64,000 nucleotides of DNA from an uncultured cyanobacterium (GTDB lineage: Bacteria > Cyanobacteriota > Cyanobacteriia > Cyanobacteriales > Microcystaceae). Positions 58,832-64,000 of this stretch are shown one piece after another. The stretch covers positions 1 through 64,000 of the forward strand of contig CAISPN010000074.1 of NCBI GenBank assembly GCA_903887375.1, in the 5' to 3' direction. How positions within the stretch are numbered: position 1 is the stretch's first letter; every line of letters starts with the position of its first letter. Position numbers and translations under genes: made by a program. The notes under the pieces were generated by a model. That model worked only from the letters and a program-made list of their open reading frames with translations, was not told where the DNA came from and searched no databases.

Positions 58832-61800
58832 TCCAAGAGATTTTGGACTGGTTGCGCAAATCTACCGAGCTCAACGTGCAGGATCGATGGCTATTTTGTG
58901 ACAATTTTGCCCAAGATAAGACAAATTGGTTTCCAGCGCTGCCCAATGAAAAGGGACATTTAGTTTGGCCAGCTGGCCATCAAGTTCGCTATTTTACCCA
59001 AACTCTGACAGTACCTTCTAATCTTGATCTTTTTCCGCTAAAGGGTTTGTCCCTGCGTTTAAAATTGACATGGTGGGCCCAAAGCGCTCAGATTTATCTT
59101 GATAACAAGCTCGTTCAAGAAGGTGATCTATTTGATCCAACTGCGCGAATTCTCCTGAGTAATTCAGTCAATCCAGGAGATAGCTTTAAGATACTTGTGA
59201 AATTAACTAGCCCTATCCATGATATTGGGGGCTTGATGGAGTCGATTTGTCTCTATGAAGCAGCAGACTATATCAAAGGGGTAGATCCTGGTTTTCTAGC
59301 TGACGAGCTTACAGTTTTAACCAATTATCTAGAAAAGTTTGACCAGCAGAAGTTGCAACTAGTTGAAAAAGCTTTAGCTCAAATCGACCAAAATGTTCTG
59401 GCTGATAGAGAAAAATTTGAGTCCGTAGCCTCAGCAATACGCGAGCAACTCAAACCACTAGCAGAGCCCTTAAAGCAGCGCTCTGTTAATCTTTTGGGAC
59501 ATAGCCATTTGGATATGGCTTGGTTATGGAGAGTTGATGAAACCTATCAAGTGGCCCAAAGAACCTTCACTTCGGTTTTAAATCTACAAAAATACTATAG
59601 TGAGCTGGTTTTTGGACATTCTACTTCTTGCCTTTACCAATGGCTAGAAATCAATCAAAATGAGCAATTTCAAGCTATTAAAAATGCTATTAATTCTGGA
59701 GTGTGGGAAGTTTTAGGTGGTATGTGGGTAGAGCCAGATACTAATTTGCTCCAGGGAGAATCTTTAATTCGGCAATTACTGTATGGGCAAGAGTATTTAA
59801 TAGCTAAATTTGGTTCACTAGCGAAAGTTGCCTGGCTTCCGGATACTTTTGGTTTTACTTGGCAATTGCCCCAAATTTTCAAACTAGCTGGGATTGAGTA
59901 TTTTGTAACTGGTAAATTGCACTGGAATGACACTACGAAATTTCCCCATGGTCTTTTTAACTGGGAATCACCCGATGGTAGTCAAATTCTCACTTTGATT
60001 TCTCCTCCCAATGTTACTGGGGTGATGGATACCAATCCAATTTCCATGAGTCAATATGCCTTAGATTGGGAGCAACAAACTGGTTTAAAGGATGCCTTTT
60101 GGCTCCCAGGAGTAGGAGATCACGGAGGAGGTCCAACCAGAGATATGCTAGAGGTGCAAAGAAGATGGAGCAAATCCCCCTTTTTTCCCCAAATAAACTT
60201 TACTAGCGCTAAAAGTTATCTCCAACAGTTTGCCACAAAGAATCTTCCTATCTGGAGCGATGAATTATATCTGGAGTTTCACCGCGGTTGTTATACTACC
60301 CATGCGGATCAAAAAAAATATAATCGCTCTTTGGAAAACCTGCTGTATCAAGCTGAACTATGGTCTTCTTTAGTCTGTATTTTGCAACTTGAAGACTACT
60401 ACTATCCAGCTTCTTTACTAGAGCAGGCTTGGAAAAATGTTCTTTTCAATCAATTTCATGACATTTTACCTGGCACCTCGATTAGAGAAGTATTTGAAGA
60501 TTCTAATAAACTTTGGGAACAAGCCCAAGACATTGGCCAGAAAATCCTAAATAAAGCCTTAGTTTCTATTGCGGCTCATCTGGCTATACCTAATGGTGAT
60601 GCTAGTCCTGCCAACTCCAGACCAATTCTGGTATTTAATAGCCTTAACTGTATACGCTCTGAGTTAATTAATTTAACTAGTTCTTGCTCTAAAGTCTACA
60701 ATTGGCAAGGAAAAGCCGTAGAGAGTCAAATCTCAGCTCAAGGTGAGCTTTTATTTTTGGCCCAAGACTTGCCACCTATTGGCTATAGTCTTTTTTGGGT
60801 TTCTAACCAAGAATTTGAACTTTCAAATAATTATAGTAAGCCGGAATATGTCTTAGATAATGGATTACTCCAAGTAGTAGTTAATTCTACAACAGGAGAT
60901 CTAGATAGCATTTTTGATCTTATTAATAAAGTAGAGATTTTAAGAGGCAGTGGAAATCAACTGCAAGTATTTCAAGATCAAGGTCAATATTGGGATGCTT
61001 GGAATATTGATCCGCAGTACCAACAGCACCTTTTAGAGCCGACCAAATTAGAGTCAATTGAATCTTTAGAAAATGGTCCTATTCGTTGGACTATCAGGGT
61101 AAATCGCCGCTTTAGAAATTCTCTCTTTACTCAAGATTACTGCTTAATCAAAGGATCAAATATTCTGAAAATCAACAGCCAAGTTGACTGGCACCAAGAG
61201 CATGTCTTAGTTAAAGCAGCCTTTGCTTTTAATCTAAATAGTGAAGTTGCCACCTATGAGATAGCTTGTGGTGCTATTGAGCGCCCTCAAGGCTCATCAA
61301 CCAAATGGGAAGTTCCGGCTCTGCGCTGGGCATCTCTGAACGATTCAAAGCTTAACTACGGAGTGAGCCTCTTAAATGATTGCAAATATGGCTATGATAC
61401 TCAAGATAATACAATGCGTTTGACCCTTTTGAGGGGATCCCAATGGCCAGATCCTCAAGCAGACAAGGGAATGCATCACTTCAGTTACGCAATCTACCCC
61501 TATACTGGCTCCTGGCAGCAATCCCAGACATTACAATATGCTATGGAGTTTAATCAGAGTTGTATAGTACTAGAAGATTGGCCAAATATATATCAAGATC
61601 CATATCTTGAGCCAAGTTGTAGTCTGCTTTTCTGGCAGAGTAAAAACCTTATACCTTTAGCTCTCAAGCTTGCTCAAAATGGAAAAGATTGGATCTTGCG
61701 AATATATGAAGCGCAAGGAGAGCAATCTACTCTAGTGCTAGAAGGTGCAGCAAATTTAAAGATAGACCAAAGTTGTGACCTTCTAGAAAAGCCTATAGAT

Positions 61801-61863
61801 GGCTCTTCTCTAGTTAAGCCCTATCAAATAGCTTCCTATAGTATTATTTCTCAATCTTCATGA
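58828..61863 (+). CDS. Alpha-mannosidase, GH38 family
   Basis: 1011 residues. After an N-terminal beta domain comes the GH38 catalytic domain: GHSHLDMAWLWRVDETYQ (zinc His and Asp), GGMWVEPDTNL, the nucleophile Asp in WLPDTFGFTWQ, and YFVTGKLHW. The central helical domain contains AWKNVLFNQFHDILPGTSI (zinc His/Asp) and the C-terminal beta domains have YWDAWNID and PHGLFNW-like substrate segments. No signal peptide, so it acts in the cytosol, perhaps on imported or recycled mannosides. ATGA overlap with pgeF shows co-translation. It ends 13 bases inside convergent psbN. Confidence 0.93.
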   Translation: MIQEILDWLRKSTELNVQDRWLFCDNFAQDKTNWFPALPNEKGHLVWPAGHQVRYFTQTLTVPSNLDLFPLKGLSLRLKLTWWAQSAQIYLDNKLVQEGDLFDPTARILLSNSVNPGDSFKILVKLTSPIHDIGGLMESICLYEAADYIKGVDPGFLADELTVLTNYLEKFDQQKLQLVEKALAQIDQNVLADREKFESVASAIREQLKPLAEPLKQRSVNLLGHSHLDMAWLWRVDETYQVAQRTFTSVLNLQKYYSELVFGHSTSCLYQWLEINQNEQFQAIKNAINSGVWEVLGGMWVEPDTNLLQGESLIRQLLYGQEYLIAKFGSLAKVAWLPDTFGFTWQLPQIFKLAGIEYFVTGKLHWNDTTKFPHGLFNWESPDGSQILTLISPPNVTGVMDTNPISMSQYALDWEQQTGLKDAFWLPGVGDHGGGPTRDMLEVQRRWSKSPFFPQINFTSAKSYLQQFATKNLPIWSDELYLEFHRGCYTTHADQKKYNRSLENLLYQAELWSSLVCILQLEDYYYPASLLEQAWKNVLFNQFHDILPGTSIREVFEDSNKLWEQAQDIGQKILNKALVSIAAHLAIPNGDASPANSRPILVFNSLNCIRSELINLTSSCSKVYNWQGKAVESQISAQGELLFLAQDLPPIGYSLFWVSNQEFELSNNYSKPEYVLDNGLLQVVVNSTTGDLDSIFDLINKVEILRGSGNQLQVFQDQGQYWDAWNIDPQYQQHLLEPTKLESIESLENGPIRWTIRVNRRFRNSLFTQDYCLIKGSNILKINSQVDWHQEHVLVKAAFAFNLNSEVATYEIACGAIERPQGSSTKWEVPALRWASLNDSKLNYGVSLLNDCKYGYDTQDNTMRLTLLRGSQWPDPQADKGMHHFSYAIYPYTGSWQQSQTLQYAMEFNQSCIVLEDWPNIYQDPYLEPSCSLLFWQSKNLIPLALKLAQNGKDWILRIYEAQGEQSTLVLEGAANLKIDQSCDLLEKPIDGSSLVKPYQIASYSIISQSS

Positions 61864-61982
61864 TCTTCAAAAGGATCATCTAATTGAGCAGAAGGCGGGC
61901 CAAAGGCTGTATAGACAGCGTAGCCCGTGATTGCTACAACAACGCTCAAAAGAGTCACACTTACAACTATTGCTGGTTCCAT
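61851..61982 (-). CDS. psbN: Photosystem II assembly protein PsbN
   Basis: 43-residue protein reading MEPAIVVSVTLLSVVVAITG then YAVYTAFGPPSAQLDDPFEDHED, an almost canonical PsbN with one transmembrane helix and an acidic tail. PsbN is needed for PSII assembly or repair and is not a PSII subunit. It overlaps the alpha-mannosidase gene by 13 bases. In many cyanobacteria psbH lies beside it on the opposite strand; here it does not. Confidence 0.95.
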   Translation of the reverse strand: MEPAIVVSVTLLSVVVAITGYAVYTAFGPPSAQLDDPFEDHED

Positions 61983-62020
61983 GAAATTTTCAATTAGTTT
62001 TTTTATATTTTATTTACTTT

Positions 62021-62404
62021 TTAGGCATTTTTACCAGATTGAGCCTTAACAAATTCTCTCAAGCTCACCAAAGTAGCAGTTCCAGCCAAATTTAAAGGTA
62101 ATAAAGATACTCCTTCTAGTTTTGATTGCACCCAACCATCTCCCCAAGACCACTGCTGATAACCATCGATAGCTCCAGAGAGAATAAGACATAATCCACT
62201 CTCATCTATGCTCTCAACTTTTTGAGTTAAAGAAAAAGTGCTAAAAGTATTCCCAACAGCTAAACGCTCAGGTAAATTGGCAGTTAAATAATGTACTGGC
62301 AACCATTTTTTAAGGAGATCTTTTTGGGTTAGGGCATCTCTGATGAGTGACTTGTCAGCTTCTAGTTCTATACGTAGAAGACTTTGTTGAAATTTTCCAA
62401 ACAT
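62021..62404 (-). CDS. SRPBCC-like small protein
   Basis: 127 residues. LRIELEADKSLIRDALTQKDLLKKWLP matches the opening of START/SRPBCC-type lipid-binding domains, then an alternating beta pattern and GYQQWSWGDGWVQSKLEG. Probably conserved in cyanobacteria, function unknown. It lies 38 bases upstream of psbN on the same strand and 10 bases after the peptidase gene. Confidence 0.7.
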   Translation of the reverse strand: MFGKFQQSLLRIELEADKSLIRDALTQKDLLKKWLPVHYLTANLPERLAVGNTFSTFSLTQKVESIDESGLCLILSGAIDGYQQWSWGDGWVQSKLEGVSLLPLNLAGTATLVSLREFVKAQSGKNA

Positions 62405-62414
62405 TGATTTATTC

Positions 62415-63299
62415 TCATCTAGGGTTACAGGGCTTCCAAGCGCTCAAATGGGTTGCTATAGTGTCAATTTGCTTGACTAAAGAGCTCCCATTAGCATAGC
62501 GATGATTAACTAGAATACTAAAGACCAAAATGCCAGAAAGGGGATTTTCTATATAGCCGGATAATGCTCTAACTCCAGTTAGAGTGCCGGTTTTAGCATG
62601 TACTCTACCTTCTGCGGGTGAGAGCCTCATCCGGTTACGCAAAGTTCCACTTATCCCGGCAATGGGCAGGGAGTTTTCAAAAATCTGACCATTGGGGCTA
62701 AAATACATTGCCCTTAAGGTCGAGACAATAGAGCGAGGAGTGGCTATATTAGATCTTGATAGTCCTGAGCCATCAGCCAATCTATAACTATTAGGATCCA
62801 AACCTAGCCTAGAAAGTGCACTTTTTTCTGCGCCCACCCCACCAATATAGCGAGAAAGGGTTTCAGCGTAGTCATTATCACTTCTCAGGTTCATAGAAGT
62901 AATCCACTCTCTGAGAGTTGTTGAGCGTATAGGTGAATCGGGATCAAGGCTTTGTAGGGCTGCTGCAGTTGTAAAAAGCTTGACGTTAGAAGCTGGGATG
63001 AAGTGACGATCCGCATTGTGACTATAGATGAGCTTACCATCTTGGAGGGATTCTACTAAGATTCCCCAGTTGTTGCCATTAGAGGCAATTATCCTCTCAA
63101 TAGCTGCTTCTGGGCTAACAGTACAAAATGGTTCGGATTGCACCTCTGGCTTTGGTACATAAATTTCAATTGGGGCATTTGCACTTGCTTGGTTTTCTAC
63201 TTCGACTTGAATTACTTGACTAGAAGCTGCCCGCTCATTCAAGCTCAAACTGACAAGAGAAAAGACTATCAAGGTAGCCCATGAACTATTTGGTTTCAT
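62415..63299 (-). CDS. PBP4-like D-alanyl-D-alanine carboxypeptidase, compact form
   Basis: 294 residues with a signal peptide (about 1-27). The serine-peptidase triad of family S13 is complete: PASNVKLF (S104-x-x-K107), SDN (S140-N142) and HAKTGTL (K236-T237-G238). It is much shorter than S13 enzymes, whose SxxK and SxN motifs are separated by a large inserted domain; here only 32 residues lie between them, and the join LDPDSPIRSTTLREWI suggests an in-frame deletion. It would act on peptidoglycan in the periplasm. Confidence 0.82.
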   Translation of the reverse strand: MKPNSSWATLIVFSLVSLSLNERAASSQVIQVEVENQASANAPIEIYVPKPEVQSEPFCTVSPEAAIERIIASNGNNWGILVESLQDGKLIYSHNADRHFIPASNVKLFTTAAALQSLDPDSPIRSTTLREWITSMNLRSDNDYAETLSRYIGGVGAEKSALSRLGLDPNSYRLADGSGLSRSNIATPRSIVSTLRAMYFSPNGQIFENSLPIAGISGTLRNRMRLSPAEGRVHAKTGTLTGVRALSGYIENPLSGILVFSILVNHRYANGSSLVKQIDTIATHLSAWKPCNPR

Positions 63300-63377
63300 C
63301 TTTTATCTAAAATATTAACCCTAAGCCAACAATGCGACTATTGATAAAAAAATAATCTTTTTATTTATATCATAGTT

Positions 63378-63764
63378 TTAATCAAACTTTACAATATTGT
63401 CTAAAGGATGAATATAAAAGGCATATTCCTTCACAATCTGATTGCCTAGAATATGTTGCTGTAAGATTTGTTCAATTACTTCTGGAGTAGCTTGACGGTA
63501 CCAGACTCCATCCGGGTATACCAATAAGATTGGCCCTTCAAGACAAACTCTCAGGCAATTGGCCTTGGTGCGAAATACGCAATTGGCATTTAATTGGCTT
63601 GGTCGATCTAGTCCAAGTTCTTGTAAGCGTTTTTTGAGATATTCCCAGCAAGCTATTCCCAATTCCTTGTCACAACATTTGGGCTTGCTCTGATCTGCGC
63701 AGAGAAATATATGACGCTCAATGCGGTCAATAAATAATTTCTTAACAGTATCTTGAAGATTCAT
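63378..63764 (-). CDS. (2Fe-2S) thioredoxin-like ferredoxin domain protein
   Basis: 128 residues of the thioredoxin-like [2Fe-2S] family: FLCADQSKPKCC near the start, then FRTKANCLRVCLEGPILLVYPDGVWY, giving four cysteine ligands as C-x8-C and C-x3-C. The C-terminal part is a helical segment. It starts directly on the stop of purF, one base past it, so it is co-transcribed with it. Electron partner unknown. Confidence 0.88.
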   Translation of the reverse strand: MNLQDTVKKLFIDRIERHIFLCADQSKPKCCDKELGIACWEYLKKRLQELGLDRPSQLNANCVFRTKANCLRVCLEGPILLVYPDGVWYRQATPEVIEQILQQHILGNQIVKEYAFYIHPLDNIVKFD

Positions 63765-64000
63765 CTAGGTTTTAGAATTCTCCAAAATCAACTTGGATCG
63801 TTTGATATTTTCAGGAATGCTGATAGGATAATCCCCAGTGAAACAGGCAGAACAGAATTCTTTGGTATTTTCCCGGGTAGATTCGAGCATACCTTCCCAA
63901 CTCAGATAAGCTAGAGTATCGACACCCAAAATAGCAGAAATCTCTTCTACACTTTTAGTAGCGGCAATCAATTGATCTTGAGTATCTGTATCAATACCAT
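63765..64000 (-). CDS. purF: Amidophosphoribosyltransferase, C-terminal end (5' truncated by window)
   Basis: The last 78 codons of a protein that continues past the window edge. GIDTDTQDQLIAA, then EISAILGVDTLAYLSWEGML and EFCSACFTGDYPI, which is the C-terminal signature of PurF, the first enzyme of purine synthesis. The reading frame is open to the edge. Confidence 0.93.
   Translation of the reverse strand, partial: GIDTDTQDQLIAATKSVEEISAILGVDTLAYLSWEGMLESTRENTKEFCSACFTGDYPISIPENIKRSKLILENSKT

Noticed and set aside
63765-63971. Independent 68-codon gene
   Set aside because: The frame continues in phase to the window edge and matches the PurF C-terminus, so it is a truncated gene, not a small one.

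Overview
The window is chromosomal DNA of an oxygenic cyanobacterium. Evidence is the combination of a PSI assembly factor (ycf3), psbN, beta-carotene hydroxylase crtR, NDH-1 subunit ndhD, cyanophycin synthetase/cyanophycinase, the rimO-crhR pair, a PEP-CTERM protein and an HpsJ-like protein. Base composition is AT-rich (I estimate about 38-40% GC by eye) and I saw no GCGATCGC (HIP1) sites. I cannot name the genus. No rRNA, tRNA or CRISPR array was seen.

Layout. 1-3004: tail of a membrane protein, a GT2 polyprenyl-phosphate glycosyltransferase, trpD and a PII-like protein ending in a strong bidirectional terminator. 3019-7987: rimO-crhR (minus strand) behind a candidate attenuator leader, crtR, gatC, ycf3. 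8160-11834: a coupled three-gene run of a cyanobacteriochrome-like hybrid kinase, nanE and a HAD phosphatase. 11934-21441: argD, a giant TamB-like protein, a ferredoxin and two glycosyltransferases. 21481-25327: an accessory patch with a gutted TnpB element that keeps its right end, cbiB and a pterin dehydratase, a headless Rpn-type nuclease, a duplicated C-terminal gene scrap and a split secreted protein of higher GC. 25327-33777: HpsJ-like protein, an exported serpin, then a five-gene minus-strand run cphB-cphA-clpS-CPBP protease-ndhD. 34046-45149: leuS, a PEP-CTERM protein with a repeat-rich promoter region, a membrane pseudokinase, and ispG followed by a hybrid kinase and a REC-PAS-GGDEF-EAL protein. 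45174-58018: an orphan ABC-2 permease between two small exported proteins, pyrE, cofG, a helicase-like protein, an exopolysaccharide pair (GT4 and a degenerate Wzc-like protein), aldo/keto reductase, BFN nuclease, ribE, an M23 peptidase and birA. 58082-64000: pgeF-alpha-mannosidase, psbN, small conserved proteins, a compact PBP4-like peptidase, a 2Fe-2S protein and the end of purF.

Themes. (1) Surface and envelope: TamB, several glycosyltransferases, a Wzc-like co-polymerase, PEP-CTERM and HpsJ-like proteins, serpin, M23 and PBP4. (2) Nitrogen storage: argD, cphA, cphB. (3) Signalling through domains that have lost catalytic residues (a Hanks-type pseudokinase and a BY-kinase without its P-loop). 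(4) Very tight packing: at least eight convergent gene pairs overlap tail to tail by 4 to 104 bp. The most interesting observations are the mutually exclusive hairpins upstream of rimO-crhR, a quasi-palindrome in the pyrE/cofG overlap that encodes nearly the same peptide on both strands, the two pseudo-enzymes, the serpin, and the decaying TnpB/secreted-protein patch.
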